Source of the DNA: Myxococcales bacterium
Lineage (GTDB): Bacteria > Myxococcota_A > Polyangia > Haliangiales > Haliangiaceae
Direction of reading: 5' to 3'
Assembly (NCBI GenBank): GCA_016706545.1
Contig: JADJJK010000001.1
Location: forward strand, 1-64,000
Length of the DNA stretch: 64,000 nt
How positions within the stretch are numbered: the first letter of the stretch is position 1; each line of letters begins with the position of its first letter. The translations under genes were made by a program, and so were the position numbers. The notes under the pieces were generated by a model. The model had not been told where the DNA came from. It worked only from the letters and a program-made list of their open reading frames with translations, and made no database searches. Below are positions 10,602-18,330 of this stretch, piece by piece.

Positions 10602-10985
10602 TGTTGTCTTCTGCTGTCTGCGATCGCCGAGCAGGATGGATACGCTGTCTTCGACTACTGGCCCAACCACGACGGTGGCGTTGGCCATGTGACCGCCGCC
10701 GATCGGCTCTTCGCACTCGAGCTCAGTGCGGCCTGTGTCGAGTACCTGGAGGTACTCCGGGCCCCACCGGGTGATCCCCCCGGCCCGCCCGGTGATCCTC
10801 CCGCGCTGCCGTGACGGCTGGCAGGCAAGGCGCTGGTCGTTGGTGAACCGAGCCCTCAGTTGCCTGGCTGCGCCTTCGGCACCCGGTTCTCGCTGTCAGC
10901 CTCCCTGGTTGCTGGTCCCATCGTGCGTTAGCAAAGGCCACGTCACCTGCCGCCTCCCCTCGCCCGTTGCGGCGGGCGAGGGCCG
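10602..10985. other. Intergenic region with a possible coding remnant
   Basis: No convincing complete gene. Frame 3 stays open after the previous stop to a TGA at 10812-10814. It reads as plausible protein (FDYWPNHDGGVGHVTAADR, then a Pro/Gly-rich tail of PPGDPPGPPGDPP type), but it has no good start except a GTG at 10689. It may be the frame-shifted end of the preceding gene. The rest of the gap holds only the hairpin at 10957-10982. Confidence 0.4.
10957..10982 (-). terminator. GC hairpin just downstream of the VOC gene
   Basis: There is a perfect 10-bp inverted repeat (CCCTCGCCCG with CGGGCGAGGG) and a 6-nt loop. It sits 3 bp beyond the TAG stop of the minus-strand gene at 10986. No U-run follows, so termination is inferred from stem strength and position only. 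Confidence 0.4.
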
Positions 10986-11762
10986 CTACGGCTTGGCGTG
11001 CGCGAAGAGGGCGAAGAAGGCGCCCTGTGGGTCCTGGCACTGCGCGACCCAGTCGCCGCCGGGGACCTGGGTGGGGCCGCGGAGCACTTTGCCGCCGTGG
11101 GCCTGGATGCGGGCGGCGACCGCGTTGATGTCGGCGACGGTGATGTAGTGTAGCCAGTGGGGGTGGAGGCCGTGCAGCTTGGCGGCGTTGCACATGCCGC
11201 CCTTGGTGGACAGGGAGGCGTCGTGCCACATCAAGTACGCGCCGGAGGGGCCCAGGTCGATGGTGCGGCGGTGGTGCCAGTCGAAGAGCTGGGTGTAGAA
11301 GGCCCACGCGGTCTCGTAGTCCGCGGTGTTGAGCTCGGCCCAGCGGAACTGGCCAAGCTCGTCGGCGGGCGGCTCGCTAGCAGGAGTCGACGGGGTGAAC
11401 ATGGCGAACACGGCGCCCTGCGGGTCTGCCAGCGACGCGAAGCGGCCGACTCCTGGCATGTCCATCGCCGGCGCCAGCACCTGCGCGCCCAGGCTCACCG
11501 CCTTGGCCACCGAGGCGTCGAGGTCCACGACGGTGGTGTAGGCCAGCCACTGCGGGGGCGCGCCCATCTGCCTGGCGGCGTCGGGGAGCTCCATGACGCC
11601 GCCTAGCGCGGAGCTGGCCAGCCACATCGTGTACGGCGAGCCGTCGTCGGGGCTCGCCCACTGCTCGGTCTTCCAGCCGATCGCCTCGGTGTAGAAGCGG
11701 ACCGCGCCGGCTGGGTCCGTGGTCATCAGGTCAAACCAGACGTTGCTGCCGGTGTTGCTCAT
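10986..11762 (-). CDS. Two-domain VOC (glyoxalase/bleomycin resistance-like) protein
   Basis: The 258-residue protein starts MSNTGSNVWFDLM. It has two VOC modules in tandem, about residues 8-120 and 135-255. Each has the pattern FYTEAIGW/FYTQLFDW, a central strand with MWLASS or LMWHDA, and a closing DPQGAVFAMF or DPQGAFFALF. Paired VOC modules form one metal- or ligand-binding barrel. Members include glyoxalase-like enzymes, resistance proteins and the CFP-30B hydroxylase-like group, so the substrate cannot be read from sequence. The ATG at 11762 is chosen because AGGAG lies about 8 bases upstream on the minus strand; longer starts lack this. It appears to be a single-gene unit. Confidence 0.85.
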   Translation of the reverse strand: MSNTGSNVWFDLMTTDPAGAVRFYTEAIGWKTEQWASPDDGSPYTMWLASSALGGVMELPDAARQMGAPPQWLAYTTVVDLDASVAKAVSLGAQVLAPAMDMPGVGRFASLADPQGAVFAMFTPSTPASEPPADELGQFRWAELNTADYETAWAFYTQLFDWHHRRTIDLGPSGAYLMWHDASLSTKGGMCNAAKLHGLHPHWLHYITVADINAVAARIQAHGGKVLRGPTQVPGGDWVAQCQDPQGAFFALFAHAKP

Positions 11763-11873
11763 CGCGCTCTCCTGGGTGTTACGGGCCGCAAGGCTACCAC
11801 CTCTACAGATGGCTTCCGGGGTGACACCTGAGCAAGTTCGCGGGTCACCTCCAGGTCGTATCCTGGGCGTCAC

Positions 11874-11988
11874 GGCTCGCTCGAAGCTCGCTCACAGGTC
11901 GCTCACAGCACGCAGGTCGCTCACAGCTCGTGCGCGAGCTTGCTCGCAGCTCGCTCGCAGCTCGCTCACAGCTCGTTCGCGAGCTTGC
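11874..11988. repeat. Imperfect short repeats of a gctcgctcac type
   Basis: Many degenerate copies of a 10-12-base word (gctcgctcaca, gctcgcagct, gctcgttcgcg) fill the gap between the VOC gene and the regulator. They run into the last codons of the regulator (LANEL). No function can be read from them. Confidence 0.55.
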
Positions 11989-13522
11989 CCAGGAGCTGCA
12001 AGCCGCTGGCGACGCGCTCGGTCCACGGCATGCTGCAGGAGATGCGGACGCAGGTGGCGAAGCGCGGCTTGGCGGCGAAGATGGGCCCGGGCGCGATGCA
12101 CACGCCGTGGGACAGGCCGCGCTCGAACAGCTCGACGGCGTTCTTGCCGGCAGGCAGCTCCACCCACAGCAAGAAGCCTCCGCGCGGGCGGGAGATGCGC
12201 GTGCCGCGCGGGAAGTGCTCGGCCACCGCGTCGCTCACCCGCGCCACCTGGTCGGCGAGCGCGCGGCGCAGGCGTAGCAGGTGGCGCTCGTAGCCCCCGT
12301 TGTCCAGGAAGTCCGCGATGGCCATCTGGGGCAAGGTGGCGGTGGCGATGCTCTGGGCGAACTTGAGGCGCTCCACGGTCTCGCGAAAGCGACCGGGCAA
12401 CACATAGCCGACGCGATAGCCTGGCGCCAGGGTCTTGGAGAACGAGGAGCACAGCATCACCAGGCCCTTCTTGTCGAAGGCGCGGGCCGGCCGAGGCCGC
12501 GCGCCCTCGTGGCGAAGGTCACCATAGACGTCATCCTCGATGAGCGGGATCTCCCGGCGAGCCAGGAGCTGCACCAGCTCCCGCTTGGCCTCATCAGGCA
12601 TGAGCGCGCCGATGGGGTTGGAGAAGTTGGGCACCAGCAAGCAGGCCTTGACGTCGTGCTGGCGCAGGGCGGCGGTCAGCAGCGGCAGATCGATGCCGGT
12701 CTGCGCGTGCGCCGGCACCTCGATGGCGCGCATGCCCAGGCTCTCGATGAGCTGCAGGAGGCCGTAGTACGCGGGGGACTCGACGACGACGGCGTCGCCG
12801 GCTCGCGCCACCGCGCGCAGGCACAGATGCAGCGCCTCCATGGTGCCGAACGTGGTGATGACCTCGTCCGCGGACACGGCCACGCCACACTCGGCGGCGC
12901 GCCGCGCGACCTGACGGCGCAACGCCAGGAGGCCAGGCGGCGGATCGTAGGCCACGCCAGCGCCGCCCGCGCTGCGCGCCACCGAGGCCAGGCTGCGGCT
13001 GAGCCGCTCGACAGGCAGGAGGCTGGGGTCGAGGTGGCCGCCGCCCAGAAGGAGCAGGCTCGGGTCACGCGCGGCGCCGTACAGGCGCGACACCAGATCG
13101 CTGACGGTGACCCGGCGTGGCTGGGCAGAGCCGCGCGCGGTGCGCGGCTCTGGCGCCGAGGCCGCGCGGGCGGCGCGCAGATAGTGTCCGGACTGCGGAC
13201 GCTTCTCGATGACGCCGCGGCTCTCCAGCAGGAGGTAGGCCTGCAGCACGGTGGACACGCTGACGCCGCGCTGCTCGCTGAGCGTGCGCACCGACGGCAG
13301 CCGATCGCCTGGGCGCAAGGCGCCCTGGCCGCTGAGCGACACCAGCTCGTGCGCGAGCTGCTGATACAGCGGCGCAGCGGCGCTGACGCCCGACGCGGCG
13401 CCGGCGCCCGACGCGGCGCTGACGCCCGACGCGGCGCTGACGCCCGACGCGGCGGTTGGCGTCGGCGCTCGCCGCGCGGCGCGGCCAGGGAGAGCTGTCG
13501 AGAGCGAGGTCATCTGCGCCAT
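11966..13522 (-). CDS. MocR-type GntR/aminotransferase transcriptional regulator
   Basis: The 518-residue protein has a GntR winged helix at about 50-118 (PLYQQLAHELV, GDRLPSVRTLSEQRGVSVSTV). A fold-type I aminotransferase domain follows at about 140-510. The PLP-binding lysine is K363 in SSFSKTLAPGYR, and EDDVY (329-333) and VPNFSNPIG (297-305) are other cofactor-pocket motifs. MocR proteins are effector-sensing regulators that use PLP, often controlling a divergent gene. Here the divergent neighbour is an EamA exporter 116 bp away, so it is the likely target. An Ala/Ser/Val-rich tract before the HTH (about 24-48) comes from an 18-bp tandem repeat. The effector is unknown; an amino acid or vitamin B6 compound would fit the family. 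Confidence 0.9.
   Translation of the reverse strand: MAQMTSLSTALPGRAARRAPTPTAASGVSAASGVSAASGAGAASGVSAAAPLYQQLAHELVSLSGQGALRPGDRLPSVRTLSEQRGVSVSTVLQAYLLLESRGVIEKRPQSGHYLRAARAASAPEPRTARGSAQPRRVTVSDLVSRLYGAARDPSLLLLGGGHLDPSLLPVERLSRSLASVARSAGGAGVAYDPPPGLLALRRQVARRAAECGVAVSADEVITTFGTMEALHLCLRAVARAGDAVVVESPAYYGLLQLIESLGMRAIEVPAHAQTGIDLPLLTAALRQHDVKACLLVPNFSNPIGALMPDEAKRELVQLLARREIPLIEDDVYGDLRHEGARPRPARAFDKKGLVMLCSSFSKTLAPGYRVGYVLPGRFRETVERLKFAQSIATATLPQMAIADFLDNGGYERHLLRLRRALADQVARVSDAVAEHFPRGTRISRPRGGFLLWVELPAGKNAVELFERGLSHGVCIAPGPIFAAKPRFATCVRISCSMPWTERVASGLQLLGKLANEL
13377..13448. repeat. Four 18-bp tandem copies within the MocR gene
   Basis: The unit gcggcgctgacgcccgac occurs four times with one variant copy. 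It is in frame and encodes the SGVSAA-type linker before the helix-turn-helix. Confidence 0.85.
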
Positions 13523-13550
13523 CTGCTGCGTCCTGTCGCTGGTTCGTGCG

Positions 13551-13577
13551 GCACAGTTTTTTGCTGATGAACTGTGC
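13551..13577. promoter_or_regulatory. Inverted repeat between MocR-type regulator and EamA gene, candidate operator
   Basis: Perfect 8-bp arms GCACAGTT and AACTGTGC are separated by 11 bp, so the half-site centres are 19 bp apart, about two helical turns. The element lies in the 116-bp divergent intergenic space. A TTGACT hexamer at 13593-13598 could be a -35 element for the plus-strand gene, but I see no good -10. Binding by the MocR protein is inferred from position. Confidence 0.5.
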
Positions 13578-13638
13578 TGGTGTCAGAGCACGTTGACTGA
13601 ATCTGTTCCGGTTCGCAAGTCCGATCCAGACTGTCCTC

Positions 13639-14637
13639 ATGCCGCCCGCGTCCCCTGCTCCGCCGTCGTCGCGCCGATCGCTCGTGATCGCGTCCTATGC
13701 CGCGGTGTGTACGCTGTGGGGCTCCACGTACCTGGCGATCGCGGTGGCGCTGGAGGGCTTCCCGCCGTACCTGCTTGGCGCGCTGCGCTTCCTCCTGGCC
13801 GGCAGCGCGCTGCTGGCGGTCGCGCGCTGGCGCAAGGAGCCGTGGCCGGAGCGTCGCCAGTGGCTGGGCGCCGCGGTGGCGGGCCTGTTCCTGTTCGTGC
13901 TGGGCAACGGGCTCATCGCGGCGGCCGAGCGCTCGCTGTCGTCGAGCGTGACCTCCGTCTTGGCCGCCACCATGCCGCTGTGGATGACGGTGTTCGGGCG
14001 CCTGCTCGGCACGCCGGTGCGCCGCAGCGAGGCGGTGGGCGTGGCGCTCGGGCTGGTGGGCGTGCTGGTGATGAACACCAGCGGGGAGCTGCGCGCGAGC
14101 CCCGCTGGCGTGGTGATGGTGCTGCTATCACCCATGGCGTGGGCGGTGGGCTCGCTGGTGGGGCAGCGCTTGCCAAGCCCGCCGGGCCTGATGAGGGTGG
14201 GGAGCCAGATGCTGACCGGCGGCCTGCAGATGGCGGTGGTCAGCCTCGCGCTCGGCGAGCGCATGGCCCACCTGCCGTCCGGCCGGGCGGTGGCCGCCGC
14301 GATGTACTTGCTGGTGGCCGGCTCGCTCATCGGCTTCTCGGCGTACTCGTATCTCTTGCAGCACACCCGGCCCGCCGTGGCCACGAGCTATGCGTACGTC
14401 AACCCGGTGATCGCGATGGCGCTGGGGATCCTGCTCGCCGGTGAGACCTTCGACGTCGCCGGCGCGGTGGGCGCGGCGATCATCCTCGCCGCGATCTTGC
14501 TCGTGGGGCTGGCCCGCCACCATCGGCCGCAGGCCGTCGTGCTGCGGGAGCTACCACGCGCGCCCGATGAGCCCGATGACCTCGACGGCGCGGCCGCCCG
14601 ACGAGGACGACAGCGCGCAGCCTACCAGCACGACTGA
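13639..14637 (+). CDS. EamA/DMT-family transporter (YedA-like)
   Basis: The 332-residue protein has about ten hydrophobic helices in two EamA halves, about residues 15-150 and 160-298. The family signature WGSTYLAI sits in helix 1, with a matching SYAYVNPVIAMALG region near the end. It is probably an inner-membrane exporter of a small metabolite such as an amino acid. The hydrophilic tail after about 300 overlaps, on the opposite strand, the end of the convergent gene at 14622. The start at 13639 gives a Pro/Ser N-terminus before helix 1. The divergent MocR-type regulator probably controls it. Confidence 0.88.
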   Translation: MPPASPAPPSSRRSLVIASYAAVCTLWGSTYLAIAVALEGFPPYLLGALRFLLAGSALLAVARWRKEPWPERRQWLGAAVAGLFLFVLGNGLIAAAERSLSSSVTSVLAATMPLWMTVFGRLLGTPVRRSEAVGVALGLVGVLVMNTSGELRASPAGVVMVLLSPMAWAVGSLVGQRLPSPPGLMRVGSQMLTGGLQMAVVSLALGERMAHLPSGRAVAAAMYLLVAGSLIGFSAYSYLLQHTRPAVATSYAYVNPVIAMALGILLAGETFDVAGAVGAAIILAAILLVGLARHHRPQAVVLRELPRAPDEPDDLDGAAARRGRQRAAYQHD

Positions 14638-15608
14638 CGACGAACGAACGCCAGGACTCGACGACGCCGACGAGACATGAGCGCCAGGAGCCACGGCAGC
14701 GCGGCGCTCGAGGACGGCGTGGTCGAGCAGCCGCCAGACGATGAGCCGGAGGATGAGCCAGACGATGAGCCAGGCGATGCAGGTGCGTGGGCGGGCGGCG
14801 CTGCAGCCGCAACAGGTGCGCCCGGCGCAGCCGACACGGCCGCGTCCGGCGCGGGCTCCGAGCGCTCGGCCCTGGTGAGCAGGCGCGCGGCGCCGCAGCC
14901 GCGCACCACCACCACTCCACCATCGCCTCGCTCACCGAAGAACCGCCACGCCTGGCCGACCTCGAAGTACGGCGTGCCGCAGTCGTCCTCGGAGTTCACC
15001 ACGACCTCCCGCGCGAGCTGGCCCTTGACCGCGCGCGCCACCGCGACCCGCAACACCTGGCCCGGCCGGCCCTGGCCAAAGACAACGTAGCTCCCGCCGG
15101 GTACGAGCGCGAGCGTTCGACCGTGATCCAGCGTGCCGTTGTCGGCGCCCGCAGGCCCTGCCGTGCCTGCCGCGGCAGCAGCGCCCGCCGTGCCCGCAGC
15201 GCCCGCAGGCGACGCATCTTCCGCGTCGGCGCGGAGCCACAGCGGGCTGCCGGTGAGCTGGTACGTTCCGGCGCGGACGCCGCAGAAGGTGGTGGCGCCG
15301 CCGTCGACCGAGGTCGAGGGCACGAGCGTCCCATCGCTCGCCCGGAGCTCGAGCAGCTCGCCGCGTGGCTTGCAGTCCTGCCGGTTCACCACCGCGATCC
15401 GGACACAGCCCTTGCGCGGCGCGGGCGCGGGCGGCAGCGGGCAGCGCCACGGCTGCGGCGCCTCGATGACCCAGCCATCGAAGGCGAGCGAGCGCCGTTG
15501 CAGCGCGCCCTGCTCGTCGAGCGGCGCGCACTCGCACGCCACCGCAGGACGAGCCCCACCGGCCAGCAGGGCGACGACCACGCCAAGGACGAGAGCAAGA
15601 TGCGCCAT
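14622..15608 (-). CDS. Secreted TIMP/NTR-like protein with MYXO-CTERM-like tail
   Basis: The 328-residue protein begins with a signal peptide (about 1-24), and mature Cys residues follow at once (CECAPLDEQGAL). An N-terminal Cys-x-Cys followed by a DGWVIE strand is typical of bacterial TIMP/netrin-like domains. A later VLRVAVARAVKG block and the DDCGTPYFEVGQAWRFF region complete that fold. The tail has Ala/Pro- and Ser/Gly-rich linkers, then GGCSTTP, a hydrophobic helix and five Arg, which matches MYXO-CTERM sorting signals. Unusually, 11 residues follow the Arg cluster. Expected fate: export, tail cleavage and surface attachment. An Ala/Gly insertion near 135-155 comes from repeat-like DNA. 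The 3' end overlaps the EamA gene by 16 bp. Confidence 0.75.
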   Translation of the reverse strand: MAHLALVLGVVVALLAGGARPAVACECAPLDEQGALQRRSLAFDGWVIEAPQPWRCPLPPAPAPRKGCVRIAVVNRQDCKPRGELLELRASDGTLVPSTSVDGGATTFCGVRAGTYQLTGSPLWLRADAEDASPAGAAGTAGAAAAAGTAGPAGADNGTLDHGRTLALVPGGSYVVFGQGRPGQVLRVAVARAVKGQLAREVVVNSEDDCGTPYFEVGQAWRFFGERGDGGVVVVRGCGAARLLTRAERSEPAPDAAVSAAPGAPVAAAAPPAHAPASPGSSSGSSSGSSSGGCSTTPSSSAALPWLLALMSRRRRRVLAFVRRQSCW

Positions 15609-15673
15609 GGCCTGCGAGTGTAGCCGGCCGCGCCGCCGAGCGGAGCGACCTGGAGCCCATCGTCGAATCCGGG

Positions 15674-16447
15674 TCAGGGCTGGGCGACCTCGAAGCGACA
15701 GCGGTAGATGACGTCCGTCGAGGTCGCGATGCCCTCGGCGTCCAGGGGCGGGCGCCAGCGGGTGGCGTCCACCGTGGCGCGGCAGGCCTCGCCGAAGGCG
15801 GGCTCGCTGGCGGAGGCGACGGCGAGGACGCTCGCGCGACCATCGCGCGAGATGCGGACGCGGACGGTGGCGGCGCCCGCGCGGCCGGCAGCGCGCGCCT
15901 CGTCGGGATAGCGGCGCTGCAGGGCCTCGTCGAGCGCGGGCGGCTCGGGGCGGCGCGCCAGGTTCGCCGCGGCAGGGCGGACGGGACGCGCGACCGGCGC
16001 GGCGCGGGGAGCTGCCTCGTCGCCCGCCGCGTCCGCGCCCGCGGACCCGCCGCCGAGCACAGGCCCATCGGTGAAGTCGAGCGGGGCGTCGGAGGCCGGC
16101 GGCGCCTCCACCGCCGGCGCGTCAGCGCTCGACGGCGCCGACGCCAGCGCCACCAGCGGCCGCGCGGCGGCGCGGGCGCGGGGCACCGACGGGCGCGCCG
16201 ACGACCGAGGCGACGACCGAGGCGCAGAACGAGGCGACGACCGACCCGACGGCGGCGCCGTGGGCGCAGGGGGCGGCGGCGCGCGCGGCGGCGTTGGCGG
16301 CGTTGGCGGCGGCGCGACCACCAGCTCGACCGACGGCGCAGGCGCCACCGGCACCGGGCGCGGCGCGCGGAGCAAGAGCCAGCCTCCGGCGCCGTGCGCG
16401 ACGACGCTCGCGGCGAGGCTCGCGGCGAGCGCCGCGGTGAGCTTCAT
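15674..16447 (-). CDS. tonB: TonB family energy transducer
   Basis: The 257-residue protein has a short N-terminal membrane anchor (about 5-27). A long Pro/Ala/Arg-rich periplasmic spacer with PPPTPPTPP-like stretches follows to about residue 160. The C-terminal TonB domain (about 170-257) contains YPDEARAAGRAGAATVRVRISRDG (quoted in part: RRYPDEARAAG) and a W-R-P-P strand near the end. It couples the ExbB/ExbD proton channel to outer-membrane receptors. It is the last gene of a minus-strand array, and its ATG overlaps the ExbD stop. A receptor and both channel proteins in the same array indicate a dedicated transducer for that receptor. Confidence 0.88.
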   Translation of the reverse strand: MKLTAALAASLAASVVAHGAGGWLLLRAPRPVPVAPAPSVELVVAPPPTPPTPPRAPPPPAPTAPPSGRSSPRSAPRSSPRSSARPSVPRARAAARPLVALASAPSSADAPAVEAPPASDAPLDFTDGPVLGGGSAGADAAGDEAAPRAAPVARPVRPAAANLARRPEPPALDEALQRRYPDEARAAGRAGAATVRVRISRDGRASVLAVASASEPAFGEACRATVDATRWRPPLDAEGIATSTDVIYRCRFEVAQP

Positions 16448-16869
16448 CGGCCTGGCTCCGGCGCGGCCTCGACGTGCAGCGCGAAGCGCGTGACGCGCTC
16501 CTGGCGCAGCACGTCCACCACGCGAACGACCTGCGCGTGCCTGGCCCGGCCGTCGGCCGCGATGGCCGCGGTGAGCGCCGCGCCGCCGGCCTGACGCTGC
16601 ATCCGCCGTACGTGCTCGCGCAGCGCGCGCTCGTCGATGGGCGAGGCGTCAAGCGAGATCGCGCCGTGCTGATCGATGGTCACGGCCAGGAGCTGGGGCG
16701 CGGCCTCGCCCGTGGCGGCGCGCGGCAGCTCGAGCGGGATCGACTGGCTCGCGACGTAGCTGGCGGTGACCATCAGGATCACCAGCAGCACCAGCACGAT
16801 GTCCACCAGCGGCGTGACGTTGATGCCGACGATGAGGTCGTCCTCACCGGCGGGGGCCTGCGCCGCCAT
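16444..16869 (-). CDS. exbD: ExbD/TolR family biopolymer transport protein
   Basis: The 141-residue protein has one transmembrane helix (about 17-40) just after the hallmark NVTPLVDIVLVLLVILMV segment. This carries the proton-path aspartate (VTPLVDIV). A periplasmic TolR-like domain follows. The start ATG at 16869 overlaps the exbB stop in an ATGA arrangement, indicating translational coupling. It works with ExbB as a proton-driven motor for TonB. Confidence 0.9.
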   Translation of the reverse strand: MAAQAPAGEDDLIVGINVTPLVDIVLVLLVILMVTASYVASQSIPLELPRAATGEAAPQLLAVTIDQHGAISLDASPIDERALREHVRRMQRQAGGAALTAAIAADGRARHAQVVRVVDVLRQERVTRFALHVEAAPEPGR

Positions 16870-17498
16870 CAGCCCGCGCTCCGGCGCAGCACCGCGAGCA
16901 GCTCGCGGCCCATCGCGTCGGCGCGCGTCAGGCGCACGCGGTTGATGCGAGAGAACAGGTTGTAGAACGCGATGGCGGGCAGCGCCACCAGGATGCCCAC
17001 CGCGGTGGCCACCAGCGCCTCGCCCACCTCGGCCATCAGGCCCGCGGTGACCTTGCCGGCGGAGGCATCGAGCTGATGAAACGCGCCGATGATGCCGATC
17101 ACGGTGCCGAGCAGGCCGATGAACGGCGCGTTGGCGCCGAGCGTGCCGAGGAAGGCCAGGCTGCGCTCCATGCCCAGGCGCTGGGTCGACGCGGCGGCGG
17201 CGAGCCGCTCCTCGACGGAGGCCGGGCCCTCGGCGGCGGCCTCGACGCCGGCCTTCACGATCCGGGCCTCGATGCTGGCGGAGGCGCCGAGCCCTCGCGC
17301 CGCGGCCGCGAAGTCGCCGCCGCGCAGGTGGCCCACCAGCTCGCGCCGCACGCGCTCTGGATCGTCGCGTGTCGCCAGCACGGTGAGGCCGCGCTCGAAG
17401 GCGACCGCCAGCCCGACGACCGAGCACAGGATGAGGAGCCACATGACCCAGGTCGCGCCCTCGAGCGCCAGGCCGGTGAGCAGGTGTTGCAAGTCCAT
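16869..17498 (-). CDS. exbB: ExbB/TolQ/MotA family proton channel
   Basis: The 209-residue protein has three transmembrane helices at about 15-35, 118-140 and 155-180. The conserved LGTLGANAPFIGLLGTV block and the following VGEALVATAVGILVALPAIAFYN region are typical MotA_ExbB signatures. A purine-rich AAGGGA lies about 9 bases before the ATG. It forms the ExbB pentamer that houses ExbD. Its position between a lipoprotein gene and exbD fits a dedicated Ton operon. Confidence 0.9.
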   Translation of the reverse strand: MDLQHLLTGLALEGATWVMWLLILCSVVGLAVAFERGLTVLATRDDPERVRRELVGHLRGGDFAAAARGLGASASIEARIVKAGVEAAAEGPASVEERLAAAASTQRLGMERSLAFLGTLGANAPFIGLLGTVIGIIGAFHQLDASAGKVTAGLMAEVGEALVATAVGILVALPAIAFYNLFSRINRVRLTRADAMGRELLAVLRRSAG

Positions 17499-17511
17499 GA
17501 CGTTGTCCCTT

Positions 17512-18330
17512 TCAGTGCTGCACGCACAGCGTGCGACTGGTGAAGTCCACGCCGCCGCGCAGATCGCGCGCGACGATGACGATGCGAACGGTCAGCCCCT
17601 CAGGCGGGACCTCCTCGACGGGCGGCGGGGTCCACGCCATGGTGACCTCGGAGGTCTCGGCGGGATCTGCGGCCTCGACCACGGCGAACTGGCGCGCGAG
17701 CTCGCCGGCGCTGGCGAAGAACGAGAGCCGCAGCGGCTCGCGCGCCACGCCGCCCTCGGCGCGCGCGTAGGTCTCGCGAGCGTCGGCCGCGGTGAGGACG
17801 CGCAGGGGCTGCGCCGGCCCGCCGGCCACCGCGCACTCCTGCGGCAGGTCCACCTGAGCCAGGCGCGGGTGGTGGTTGGTGACGCCGTCTCGCGCCACCG
17901 GCAGGTCGTAGACGAAGTCGGTCGCCGGCTCGCCCTGTGGCTCGATGACGCCGGCCACCCGCAGCGCATGCACCTCCGGGGGCACCGCGAAGCGCACCAC
18001 CGGATCTCCGACGCCGTCCTCCGCGTGGGCCAGCGCGCCCGCCGCCGTGCAGCACACCTCCAGGTGCCAGCGCACCGGCGGCGCCTGGCCGGGCGCCACC
18101 ACCAGCGCGCGCACCTGCGCCAGCTCACCGGCGCTCGGCCAGGCCCGCGCCGGCTCGTCGACGGGGCCGGCCACCACCGCGAGCAGGCGTGTGCGCTCCA
18201 GGCGCGAGCCCGCGGGCACCTCGTCGGCGCACGCCGCCAGGCCCAGGGCCAGCGCCAGCACCAGGGCGAGCGCCGGCGCCAGGGCCAGCGCGGGCGCCGA
18301 CGTTGTGACCGCCGCGCGTCGGGCGTTCAC
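17512..18330 (-). CDS. Lipoprotein of the Ton operon, function unknown
   Basis: The 272-residue protein starts at a GTG that overlaps the stop of the receptor gene (GTGA). A long Ala/Leu-rich signal sequence ends in a lipobox (LGLAACADE, Cys about 34). The mature part looks beta-rich with several Cys residues (EVCCTAAG, PQECAVAG, TLCVQH) and resembles no family I can name. Close coupling to the receptor suggests an outer-membrane partner such as a surface lipoprotein that captures substrate or caps the receptor. That role is inferred from context alone. Confidence 0.75.
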   Translation of the reverse strand: MNARRAAVTTSAPALALAPALALVLALALGLAACADEVPAGSRLERTRLLAVVAGPVDEPARAWPSAGELAQVRALVVAPGQAPPVRWHLEVCCTAAGALAHAEDGVGDPVVRFAVPPEVHALRVAGVIEPQGEPATDFVYDLPVARDGVTNHHPRLAQVDLPQECAVAGGPAQPLRVLTAADARETYARAEGGVAREPLRLSFFASAGELARQFAVVEAADPAETSEVTMAWTPPPVEEVPPEGLTVRIVIVARDLRGGVDFTSRTLCVQH

